A DNA stretch of 64,000 bases from Punica granatum (taxonomy: Eukaryota; Streptophyta; Magnoliopsida; Myrtales; Lythraceae). Positions 34,613 to 44,746 of this stretch are shown here, piece by piece. The DNA is taken from contig NC_045130.1 of assembly GCF_007655135.1 (NCBI RefSeq), forward strand, positions 22,573,363 to 22,637,362. Direction: 5' to 3'. The notes beneath the pieces are model-generated. The model saw only the letters and a program-made list of their open reading frames with translations, had not been told where the DNA came from and ran no database searches. Made by a program: the position numbers and the translations under genes. Each line of letters begins with the position of its first letter. Positions within the stretch are counted from its first letter, which is position 1.

Positions 34613-34766
34613 GCGAACTTCAACCAGGGAGGCCCAGTGTACGTCGCTTGCCGAGATTGTGTTGGCGCGAACTTCAACCGGGGATTCCCCAGTGTACGTC
34701 GCTTGGAAAAGTTGTGCTAGTGCGAACTTCAACCGGGGATGCCCCAGTGTACGTCGCTTGGAAATG
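34613..34766. repeat. 55-bp tandem repeat in the C interior
   Basis: Three units starting GCGAACTTCAACC at 34,613, 34,667 and 34,722, each followed by CCCAGTGTACGTCGCTTG. About two units of the same repeat are present in element F at about 63,395-63,495 in reverse complement. Confidence 0.82.
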
Positions 34767-35699
34767 CTTTTCATGGGTGGATGATGTCCGAGGTGGTCTC
34801 GGTGCAAGCGTTGAACGCGAATGCTCTGGTCTTTTATCGTCGATGTGACTCGTGGTGGGTGGTTTGTGCAACTGTCGCCCCTGGCCGTCTCATGTCGTCA
34901 ATGTCAACTGAAATCGTTGCGTTGATGGCATAAGGCTCGCTTAGTTGTTTTTGTCTTTAGCTTTGTAGGGGGTACCTCCGTGCCGAGCCCCTTCCCTATC
35001 AAAGTATAAGGGAGGAGGCTTGAGAGGAGTTCTCGGAAAGGCGTGAGCCTGTGCATCATTCTTCGCCTGTGACCGGCGTGTCCCTGTAAAAGATGACAAA
35101 GAAGATGGTGTGTTAGGCGACTGTGCGGTGGAGTATGCGGTAAGAAATATGGGGTGGACCCATGGGAAAATCCCTTTTGTCCCGCACGCGACCCATGGGG
35201 TGTCGCGTGTGGATGACATGTGTTTCCGGGAATGTAGTCATCATCACTCTGGAGTGGTTAAACCATGACTGAAGTCACATAAGCATGTTTTCCCTAATTG
35301 CGAGTAGGCATGCGCAGCCGTCCTAGGGAAGGCTCGAGAAGCCGGGTCCCACGAGGACAGGTAAGTCGAACAGGTCCAACAGAACTGATAGGGCGTCTTC
35401 GAGACTGTCCTAATGCTCCATTGAAGGATTTGTTCATGTCGGGAGTCCATTTGTGGGAATGCATTTGAATGAAAGCAACAGAGAGTTTAAAGAAAACTGC
35501 GCTTGTTGCCCCAGTGTTTAGTCGGTGATCACAATGGAGGTGGATGAGATCCATTCTTTGATCGGAGGCATGACCGTGCTGGTCTGCAATGGAGAGTTGG
35601 GTCATGCTCTGTTTGTGGAGCTGTCACTTTCTGTCTTTGCAATAGAAAGATTAGACTTGCTCCTTGAAGTATCGCTTGGATGAATTTGTATCCAAGTCG

Positions 35700-35925
35700 A
35701 TTTTGGATTTCAGATGAGCCTGAAAGTAGTAAATGCAAGGTGTCAAAACCTGAAAGCAGTAAATGCGGGGCCGAAGCCCAAAAGCAGTAAATGCTGGGCC
35801 GAGGCCCGATACGAGGCCGAAGCCCAAAAGTAGGGCCGAAGCCCGATGCGGGGCCAAAACCCAAAAGCAGGCCCGAAAGCAGTAAATGCAGGACCGAGGC
35901 CCGATGTAGTAAATGCATGCTCGAT
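35700..35925 (-). repeat. Degenerate GGGCC/AAAGCAGTAAATG minisatellite in C
   Basis: Short repeats built from AAAGCAGTAAATGC and GGGCCGAAGCCC. On the element's sense strand they read TTTACTGCTTTCGGG plus CTTCGGCCC. F holds a longer version (61,850-62,400), and the B 3' UTR array shares the TTTACTGCTTTC core. Confidence 0.75.
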
Positions 35926-36429
35926 AGGAAAATGCAAGAGATGTAAAAGCAAAGGTCAATGCTGAGGAATAGCGCAAGGCGCTGCAATGCAGTGACGCCG
36001 ATTTGCTTGCGGTATTGCTCTATGGAGCAGGGATGGGGACTTAGTGTTGAAATCCCAAGGAGCTGGATGGATGGGAGACGTTTGTTGTCTCAATTGTGGT
36101 CGCTTAGTATTCAGGCTGTCTTCTTGTTGAGAATTTCCTGCAATGGGAAAAGAAAACAATGAAGGAGCATGAACCGTTCAGCATTTCAATGCAAGTGTGT
36201 AGGGAAGCGAACTGGCCTGGTAGGTGTCGTGCGAGCACACCGAGAGACATGCATTGATACGTTGAGCAGGCATGTATGAGTTGGTGTGAACATGCTTGGA
36301 CATGTGTGAGGCGCGCTCGATCGCTGGTAGATGCGCTGGGTCACGCGGAGGGACGTGCGTCCGATCACGCAGTGACACTCTCTGTTAGGAAGAAGTTAGT
36401 GTTGGTTAACTTCGCCTGGGAAGGTTGAT

Positions 36430-36635
36430 CGGCCCTCGGGCCATAGTTCGTCTTGCTGTGGAGGAAGGGTGAAGGCCGCGAGTGGCCTGCCCGCGAAAGT
36501 GGGCACGACTCGCCTATCGTGCGGGGTGGGTGGCCGGGCTGGACGGCCTCTGGTCATAGCACGTCTCGCCATGGAGAGGTGAAGACCGCAAGTGGTCTAC
36601 CCGCGAAGGTCGGCACAACTTGTATATCGTGCGGA
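36430..36635. repeat. Direct duplication of about 110 bp in C
   Basis: Two diverged halves share GTGAAGGCCGCGAGTGGCC or GTGAAGACCGCAAGTGGTC, then the CCCGCGAAGGTCGGCAC-type block, then TATCGTGCGG. The second half is visibly shorter and mutated. No gene seen from 35,926 to 36,852 otherwise. Confidence 0.55.
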
Positions 36636-36852
36636 AATGCGTTATAGCCGCAAGACAATAAATATATCAAATGTATGCAATGCGTGGGTTTTGAAAGTTA
36701 ATGCTGTCGTTCGCATTGATTCAAAGAGTTTAAAATACAATGCAGTTTGAAAAATAAATCCTTAAGTCGATCTTCCATCCCGCTCGGGGCACAAGTGAAC
36801 ATTGCCACGGAAAACACCAATTCCATGCGAAAGCCTAGTGGAGATATCTATC

Positions 36853-38323
36853 CTAAGATGGGTGGGGACCTCCATGGGTCCTCTTCTTGGACCTCTCCAA
36901 GGTAGCGTTCGCACGTGCCAACTCCTGATCACGTCTCTGTAACTCGGCGCGTGCTTGGCCGAGCTCCCTTTGAAGCTGGCGCTGATCGATGAGTTGCTCA
37001 TCTTTCTCGGCAACCTCCTAACGAAGGCGGTCCCTCTCAGACCTGAGGCTAGTGAGTTCCGCTTGGACGGCGATGCTCGAAGTTGAGGGTGCCCCATATG
37101 GTGTGCTATCCTCAAGTTGTGGTGAGTCGGTGGAATCTTCGTGTACTAACGGAGGATGTACTCTTCCGTAGCCTGAAAATCCCGTTCATCCTGAGTAGGG
37201 TGTTCGGGAAAGTAAGGTAGCTCTGTGACAGCAGTGCGCCATGCGGATAGGACCTGTTGGATATCACTTTGGCAATCTACGGACGTCTGATCCTCCCGCC
37301 AAGTGTGTTCGAACCTAGTCCGTGCCGTGTCCTCGTGGACTGTCTGTAGGCTACCAAACTGCCTCATTACTCGCAACGGGAAGTAAGTGGTGGACCCCGC
37401 ATGGCTCAAAAGTGGGATTCCGTTAAAATCATGGCATCTAAGGGCCATGGGTCCGGGTGGCATCCACGCGGCACGCTACTTAAAGCCCTTGGGTGATATT
37501 TCACGAAAAATTTTGATCCACTCGGAAACCTTGCGTTCTTCCACGTGCACTAAAGGTAGTAACCGGGAAATGATCGACTCCGAGTGGTTGAAAAACAGAA
37601 CTGGGGGCACGAGGCCAAAGGGGCTTGCGTGGCTCTGTAGCCAAATTTGCAAAAGGATTGGGGACCCCCTCAACCTTCGATCAGCTGTTCGCGTAACGCG
37701 GTCGAGCGACCGAATGGTCTCACCACTAGGGCTACCTCGTACCCGCGGCCTCCGACCACTTGGAGGATGACGCTAGCCAAAGTTGCGTCGATGGGATCGA
37801 CTGCGCTAGGGAATAAAAGGGTTCCAAAAATAAGGAGCAAAACTGCATGACATAAGTTTGCTTGAAAAATGTCCCCTCGAACCTCGCGTGCTTGTGATTT
37901 GATAAAGCAGAGAAGTTTCGTGGTTACTATCTCAGTGCCTCCGGAGTATGCAAGTTTGGCATGCAGTTGAGATCTGTGCACCCTGAGTAGGCGCGAGACT
38001 AAGACCAATAGAGTAGTACGGAGGTTAGGCTCCACAATGCCGTGGGAAATAGCAGTCCTACCAATGAGGGTCCGATACTCCTCAATGATAGGCGTAAGCT
38101 CTGTACCCTGAATGTTAAAGACCGCATGGGTTGGATCCCAGAACGTCACAGCTGCTCCTAGGAAATTCCAATCTACTCGGCGGGTGGAAAGCATGGGCAC
38201 ATCTCCGACGAAGGAAGTGATATAGTTTCGGTCAATTTGATGCAGGGTGGTCCATATATGACTGATCTACTCAAGCGGTGGCGTGATTCTGTCGAGGCGC
38301 AGAAAGGAAGCCGAATGCGACAT
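36853..38323 (-). pseudogene. Element C ORF1 remnant: DUF7745/PMD-like domain plus coiled-coil tail
   Basis: Homologous to the A ORF1 and in the same place after the leader. The start ATG at 38,323 (MSHSASFLRLDR) is followed by an in-frame stop near 38,266. The core reads in one frame to 37,670 (VDWNFLGAAVTFWDP, LTPIIEEYRTLIGR, IFGTLLFPSAVDPIDATL), shifts frame (RGSPILLQIWLQSHASPFG), passes a stop near 37,487, and continues (MPPGPMALRCHDFNGIPLL, YFPEHPTQDERDFQATEEY) to 37,146. In a third frame a charged coiled-coil follows (AELTSLRSERDRLR, stop, EVAEKDEQL..., ELARANATLERSKKR), ending at 36,853. It cannot make a full protein. The parallel with A shows that ORF1 once ended in a coiled coil, which may serve self-association. 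Confidence 0.82.
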
Positions 38324-38884
38324 CCCTTACCAAGATGTAAAGAAGATCAGCTTAGGACTCATCAATGCGAATGACACCCTAATTTTGAAAACTGTATGAT
38401 GCGTGAGTGCGAAAAATAAATGCCCACGGCTTAATGAAATTACAAGGTACATGTACACCGCTCTTGAAATGGAAAAGACTCAAGTGGCTCGCAGGCCGAC
38501 TCGATAGACTGTTGCCGGAGTCGGGTAGAAGGCTTGCATGGAAGCATAGCACGATGCATGGTTCAGTGCTACAGGGACCGTGCTACCTAGGGATGGAGGC
38601 CCCCGACTCAAGGGTGTCAATTCCTTGAAATCGGGCGGGATTCTTTTCAAGGCCTAAGCGACAGTCGAACCGCGCGCCGTACCCCTACTTCGAAACCCTA
38701 TCTAACCTAGCTTCCTAGATTGCCGCTCGTGGGATTTCAAGCGTGGTACCTAAATCCACTAGAATGATGCAATGCAAGTGCAAAAAAGTAAATATGCGTA
38801 AAATAGATAAGCGAGAAAGTTGCAGAAAGCGGTAAATGAACATGCAAGCAAGCAAACGGGATCGAGCCCGAACCCACTAAGTAT
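38324..38884 (-). other. Element C 5' leader
   Basis: Non-coding stretch between PBS and ORF1, aligned with the A and F leaders (for example around 38,590-38,730). A donor-like TTG|GTAAGGG on the minus strand directly precedes the ORF1 ATG (GT at 38,330-38,329). Confidence 0.7.
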
Positions 38885-38903
38885 GTCCCCAGTGGAGTCG
38901 CCA
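38885..38903 (-). other. Primer binding site of element C
   Basis: Minus strand TGGCGACTCCACTGGGGAC, identical to the A and F PBS, three bases after the LTR end GTCCGTACA at 38,907. Confidence 0.87.
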
Positions 38904-41649
38904 AGTTGTACGGACCCGAATGTGGACTCTCGTCGGGGCCCGCATTGCGCGCTTTTGGATCGCGCGGCTTGGGGGTGTCCACCTTCCCGTGGGGACGCGT
39001 GACGAACACGCGTGAGAGAAGGAGTCGCCACTTATCATTTTACGACCCGAAGGTCGAGGGCGGATAAGTTACCCGGGTCTAGGGGTATGGAACACCTAGT
39101 TGTTGTTAAGGCATTGGTCTGTACGGAACCGGAAAGTCCGTGTTCGGGGGTTCATGTTACGTGCGGGCCTATATCCCGCACGCCCTTTCGGTACTCTGGT
39201 TTGCTAGGCTTGCATGTTTTATTATTTACCGCGTGGATTAAGTTGCGCTCAGCTCGCACGTTTTGACACCGTAAACTCGATGAATTAAACGATGTCGGTT
39301 GAGAAGCCAAGAGAGAAGTAAATCTGTGTGTCAGGGAATTGGTTCACAATCTTGCGTTACAATTCATCGAACCATGGAGGTTGAATCCCTGCGTGAACCA
39401 AAACCGCGAGATCTTGGATTTACTTGTGTCTGGGCAAGCATTAGACCGATTCGATTAATTCGACTCTCGGACCGTTCGCTCACCGACTGGAATTCTTACA
39501 GAATAAATGTACAAAATAAAATCCTTACAATGCTCTCGAAAACAATAAATACAAATTACAAAAGGGTCGAATTCCAGTCGTTTTGCGTTCGGTTATTGTT
39601 CCACTCTAACTCACCGTGAGTTTAGGGAAAAGACCGAAGAACTGAAATTCAATGGACGCTCTTACTGAATAGGGCGTTGGACCCTGTGAGTGTTGATTAG
39701 GGTGTTGAACCCTGTGCTTGATGATTAGGGCGTTGAACCCTAATATTATTCGGCCTAGGGATCAGGCTCGACCCGCATGGCAAACAGGTGCGGAAAGATA
39801 ACACGCAACATGTTAATAACAGACAAAGTGTTTGTTATTGTCGTGTTTACGTGAATTAACAGATTATTAACCCAGGGGTGTTTTTGCAAGCAAATGCCAT
39901 ATGCTAAACAATCAAACATGTGCCAACGTTTTAGCATTCGGCTTTGTTTTGAGAACTTGACAAAGAGAGTCAAATCTCAAGTGTGTGGATTGCTTTTACA
40001 GTTGTTCTGTATTGTGACACTGAATTACCACTGAATTAACCAAACTCGTGTTTTGACTCTAGATTTGGAATATAGAATTCCTCCTAACCATTATCTAGTG
40101 TTTGGTTAGGTCGAGTGAAAGGTTAATCAGCATTTCGCATGTTTTCTGATAGAGATAACCGTTCTAGTTACCCGAGTCTATGTTAGGATAACAGAAACTC
40201 ATCAGTTAGATAAGAAAAGGCTATGCAGATGAACCTGCACCTGAACAGGTAGCCCATTCTTATCCCGTACTGTAGTGTTTCTGTCATGCTAACCCTAAGG
40301 GTGTCGCTGAATTGTGAAAAGACGATTTTGCAATTTATTTGAAAATTGTTTTCAGAAAAGGGGGAAACATCGCAGTGCGGGCCACCTCGGCCTGTAGCCG
40401 GTGTCAACCAAATCCCTGGATCGTCCAGGGTTGTGCAAGAACCCCGAAAAAACCAAAGAACCGGTCGATCTGCCCGGAAGTGATCTAGAAAGATCTTCTG
40501 TATCCTGACCTGAGCTACTTGGAATCAGGTAAAAACTCAAGTTGAGACATAGAAGCCCTTTTCAGACGTGCATGCTACATCGGACCGCGCGTTTCGGGTT
40601 TTGAAATTGATAAGTTTGAAAAGGGCACCAACGTCATTTGACAACTCGTCGACGCTAGTTAACCCGTTCGTGAAATTAATGCTTAAGGGTTGTGCCGAAT
40701 GCATTAATTGTGGAAATGATTCGTGATTCGGCAACCAAGACAGGTCAAGAAAGACCGAGGATGATTCGGCCAACAATGGCCGGAACACCTTTTGGTCCTA
40801 ATAGGCCCAAAAGGGTCTCCGAATTACGAATCCATGCAAAGTTTGGTTTGGAAAGACATTTCATGCGAGATTGCGGCAATAATGTAAATTGCAAATTACA
40901 CGAAAGCCGAGAACGGACTCAAAACGGGAAGAGGAAGCCTCATGCAACCCGTACGAGTCTAAGAGGCTCTCGGTTATTTCTCCTAGGAGATAGCCGAGAG
41001 GTCCCATGGCCCGAATGGGGTTCCACGAGGTTTCCCCGTCTCGTTTCGAATCATTTCTCGCATGCTTAAATGACAAACATGATAAATGACACGATTAAAC
41101 GAAAGTCGGTATTGCCATGATTTGAATAACGCATTCGAACATGGAAACATGCAGAAACAAGTTATTTAAGGAATCGATAAAACAATACCGACTTCATGCG
41201 CGTGAGAAAATACGATGAAACTCGGGAATCAAGCTTGGATCGGGTCAAGAAGATCGTTCCTTGCCCGAAAGGAGCAAGAGAGCATTCGGTCACCTCCCTT
41301 GGAGGGAAACCCGTGAGCTCTTTGCCTTTCCCGGGTCGGGATGTTCTTCTCGACTACGATCCAAGTGTTTCTCGACATGCTAGCATATAAATCAAGGACA
41401 AATATGCATGATATAACATGGAAAATGCATAAAGATTAAAACTTGAAAATAAAACATACATAAAACCCCTTATAACTCCATAAACGCAACGAGAATGTAA
41501 AAGTCCTAGCTCCTCTAAGTCGGGAATGGCCATACCTAGTCCCGAGATGCGGGATGGGACCTTCAAGAGTCGGGTTGGACCGTTGATGGGTCGGGTTTGG
41601 GCTGTTTTCCGTTGAACAGACCCGAATGGCATCAAACAGACCCGGCTGA

Positions 41650-42200
41650 AATACTGGACAGACCCGACTGGCACAAGTCGGGTCGGACGTCGCCACGGAG
41701 GCTCCCGATGGAATTTTGAGGCAAGGTCAGTGGATCCTGACTCCTAACTGACCCCCGGAGGTGACTGTGGTGGTCGTTTGGTCCCAGAGTTATCGGGTCG
41801 ACCCGTACAGCCCTGCAAAGATCACGGAAAACAGAGCACGTCTGGAAATTCGGACCCGTCTGGCACCAGTCGGGTCGGACGTCGCCACGGAGGCTCCCGA
41901 TGGAATTTTGAGGCAAGGTCAGCGGCTCCTGACTCCTAACTGACCCCCGGAGGTGACTGTGGTGGTCGTTTGGTCCCAGAGTTATCGGGTCGACCCGTAC
42001 AGCCCTGCAAAGATCACGGAAAACAGAGCATGTCTGGAAATTCGGACCCGTCTGGCACCAGTCGGGTCGGACGTTGCTACGGAGGCTCCCGATGGAATAT
42101 TTGAGCAAGGCCAACGGCTCCCGACTGCTAACTCACCTCTGGAGGTGGCTGTGGTGGTCGTTTTCCGAAAAGAGTCTCGGATCGACCCGATCTGCAAGAA
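41650..42200 (-). repeat. 192-bp tandem repeats in the C 5' LTR
   Basis: Landmark GTCGGGTCGGACG at 41,677, 41,869 and 42,061, exactly 192 bp apart. Since 192 is divisible by three, the array keeps a 160-codon frame open (41,632-42,114), which I do not accept as a gene. Confidence 0.87.
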
Positions 42201-42705
42201 AACCGCACAAACAGTCAGAAATTTCGACCGGACTGGGCAGTCGGGCTGTTTCTTCTTCCTGGGGTTAAACCGACGGGTTTTTCTTGGATTTCTTGACTCC
42301 TTGACACCCTAGGGTTGTGTGGGGAGGTGTTTGATGGGTTTTGGTAGCTCAAACCGACTTGGAAAGGCTTGAAACCCGGTTTGACATTTTTTACCCGAGA
42401 AGGACCAAATCTGTCCAGATTTTGTTCAAGGCTGGTTCTATGGCTTAGAGGCTTCAAACTTAAAATATAAGTTCAGAAATGGATAGAGGGGCTCAAAAAC
42501 ATGTGGGATATGAAGTTTGGTAAAGTTTGGATTCAAGCCGGGATGGATTCCGACTTAAGACTTTGCCCCGTTTTGCTTGGTTTTGCTTGCTGGAAATGGC
42601 TGAAGCTTGCTGCGGTTTGCTATGGAGTTTGAGAGCTTTTGAAGAGTGAGAAATGCTAGAGAGAGAGTGCTTGAAGGTGTCTGATTAAGTTAATGACTTA
42701 GAAAG

Positions 42706-42713
42706 TATATATA
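42706..42713 (-). promoter_or_regulatory. TATA box of the C 5' LTR
   Basis: TATATATA on the minus strand about 1.6 kb into the LTR, in the context CCTATATATACTTTC, followed by a CTCTCTCTAGC-type pyrimidine tract. The same box is at 30,628-30,635 in the 3' LTR, and a similar one is at 51,576-51,582 in LTR E. Confidence 0.6.
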
Positions 42714-44332
42714 GGCTATGCTTAAGTGCAATTAAGTGTGAAAGTGCAATTAAGGGGCATGGATTAGGAGATCCGAATTTGTTTAATGAAGGAAGAAGAT
42801 ATTCTTGCAAGTGGCATTGATGGAGAAGAGATAAAACATTAATGAGCATTGATGGGGAGTTGGAGTGCAAGAATGAAACACTTAGATATTTTAGGGGGAT
42901 AAGTGTGCAAGTTGTCTTCTTATCTTCATGGAGATGAAGAAGACAAAGGAGAGGACACCTAGGGCAAGGATGGGGCGGCTAGGCCTAATCCGTGGGTCCC
43001 ACGACCTAAGAGAAGAATCCGGGAGAAAGCTCGGGTCTCGATTGGTCGCGTATTCGAAGTTCGTGGTTCGAATTGAACGTTGAATTGTCGATATGCGCGA
43101 GAAAACGGGTTTAATGAGCCTGAGATTGGCATTTTTCATGGAGAAATGCCCCGGAAGCATATGAGGCTCGGAAGCCGGTTTTGCTCATTGCAGATGACCA
43201 GAGCGAAGTTGTCCGCTTCTGACAGCATATCTTGTGTCTGCATCTCACGTTGGTCATTTTGACATAAATTGTCAGACAACGTGAACAATTATCCCTTAAG
43301 CCGGTAATGCTAACGTGGGGCCGGAGACGTCCTAGGAGGCCGAAACTGGATTTCTCAGGATGATTTCTGAGTTGCTTGGGCACTCCGAATTACTGTAATC
43401 TCTGTTTGTCGAGATCAAACCTCCAAGGACTTGAAAAGTGTATCTGAGACCTCTAAAGCACTGCTCGGGAGGTCTAGATGAGTCGTGTGATTTATTCCGA
43501 CGATTCCACATTGAGCCTTGAGAAGGCTAGCATTGTGTAACGTAAGCATTTGGCGTTAAGTTTCCCCAAAGAGGACCTCCGGATATGGATTTCCACTGAA
43601 AATGGCCATTTCCGCTCCTGGGAGGTTACTCGGGAAACTGAAAAGGGTTTTGCTGTGTGTTTTGCCCAATTGTGAATGTCTGCTAGAGTTTTCCGGGCAA
43701 TGCAGTATGAACTTCGTTTGCCGTAATTCCATCAGACCATTCTCCGGCTATGCTCTTCTGAAGAGGGGTATGCTTGTTTTACCATTCGGAAGTCATTTGA
43801 AGTGTCTGTGTGACTTCCAAGAGACAATCTGAAGCATTGTTCATGCTCTGTGTGCTGATGGGGCATGGCCGCGTCTGATATTTGGAATTAACTTTTCTCT
43901 AGGAAACCGGCATTTTTGGACTTCCATTGAAAAGTTGTCTGTATACAGAAAGTTGTTCTGTATAGAGCAGATGATTTGCAAAATGCCTTTGGGGACACTT
44001 TTTATCTGTTTGGCATTGGAGTGGATTTTTGGAGTCCAATATTGGCTATCTTCCGACGATCGAGCGAACTATCGGAAAATAGTACCGTCCGTGTAGTACA
44101 CTGAAAATGCCGGTTTTGGACATTGTTGAATTCTCTGGTCGCTCTGTTGCCGTTTGGTGACCCCGGGAGTCCTTCTGTCACATGCATGGGTCATTTGCTC
44201 AATTTTGCCGACTTGAGGATGAATAGTGATTTCTTGCTCTGCCTAGTCGTTTTCTGTATTCTGCTCAAGTCGTGGCTTGGATCATTGCTAATATCGTTGT
44301 TTGGAATGGTGAGCCAAAATGGGGTGCTGACA

Positions 44333-44337
44333 ACAAG
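44333..44337 (+). other. Right target-site duplication of element C (ACAAG)
   Basis: Second copy of the ACAAG found at 26,755-26,759. Beyond it, the B LTR sequence resumes (CCAATTCATCTTTCGGACTC), matching the equivalent position of LTRs D and F. Confidence 0.92.
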
Positions 44338-44746
44338 CCAATTCATCTTTCGGACTCTTGGCCCAACTTGATCAATTCATCGAATTTACGGTGTCAAAAC
44401 GGGCGAGTCGAGCGCAACTCTAAATCACGCTGTAAATAAACAAAATGGCAAGCCTAGCAAGCTAGAGTACCAAGAGGGCGTGCGGGATATAGGCCCGCGG
44501 GTAATAGAACCCCCGAATTCGGAATTTCCGGTTCTGTACGACCATTGCCTTAACATTTAGGTGTACCCCGTACCCCTAGACCCGGGCGACTCAACGGCCC
44601 TCGACCTACAGGTTGTAAACAGTAAGTGGCGACTCCTTCTCACTCGCGTCCGTCGCGGATCCCCACGGGAAGGTGGATACTCCCAAGCCGCGTTTGCTTA
44701 GGCGCACGCATGCATGCCCCGACGAGATTAAATTCGGGTGCGCACA
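44338..44746 (+). repeat. Element B 3' LTR, second segment, and right end of B
   Basis: The last 409 bp of the B 3' LTR, ending AATTCGGGTGCGCACA at 44,746. The following CCGAC (44,747-44,751) is the predicted target-site duplication; its mate would lie at the B left end outside the window. Confidence 0.9.

Larger units (their letters stand above)
26760..44332 (-). mobile_element. Element C: complete non-autonomous Ogre-related retrotransposon (17.6 kb)
   Basis: Complete minus-strand element with 5' LTR 38,907-44,332, PBS, leader, decayed ORF1, a long repeat-rich non-coding interior, PPT and 3' LTR 26,760-31,406, flanked by the duplication ACAAG. The 7.5-kb interior contains no recognisable gag, protease, RT, RNase H or integrase in any frame, so it must depend on enzymes supplied by another element. 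The 3' UTR hairpin, leader and ORF1 remnant tie it to the A/B lineage. The LTRs end in GGTCCGTACA rather than GGTGCGCACA. By eye they differ by only some 35-40 substitutions over about 4.5 kb plus two large indels, which suggests a recent insertion. Confidence 0.93.
38907..44332 (-). repeat. Element C 5' LTR (5,426 bp)
   Basis: Minus-strand termini TGTCAGCACC (44,332) and GGTCCGTACA (38,907), followed by the PBS. It is about 780 bp longer than its 3' partner because it retains an 850-bp block (about 42,743-43,594) that is also present in LTR E, and lacks 70 bp near 40,655. A TATATATA box lies at 42,706-42,713 on the minus strand. Confidence 0.93.

Noticed and set aside
35529..35987. 152-codon minus-strand frame in element C with hydrophobic repeats
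   Set aside because: Covers the GGGCC minisatellite; not maintained in frame in element F and no recognisable domain.
41632..42114. 160-codon minus-strand frame in the C 5' LTR (and shorter counterparts at 29,555-30,036)
   Set aside because: Caused by the 192-bp tandem repeat; in the 3' LTR a one-base indel breaks it without other consequence.
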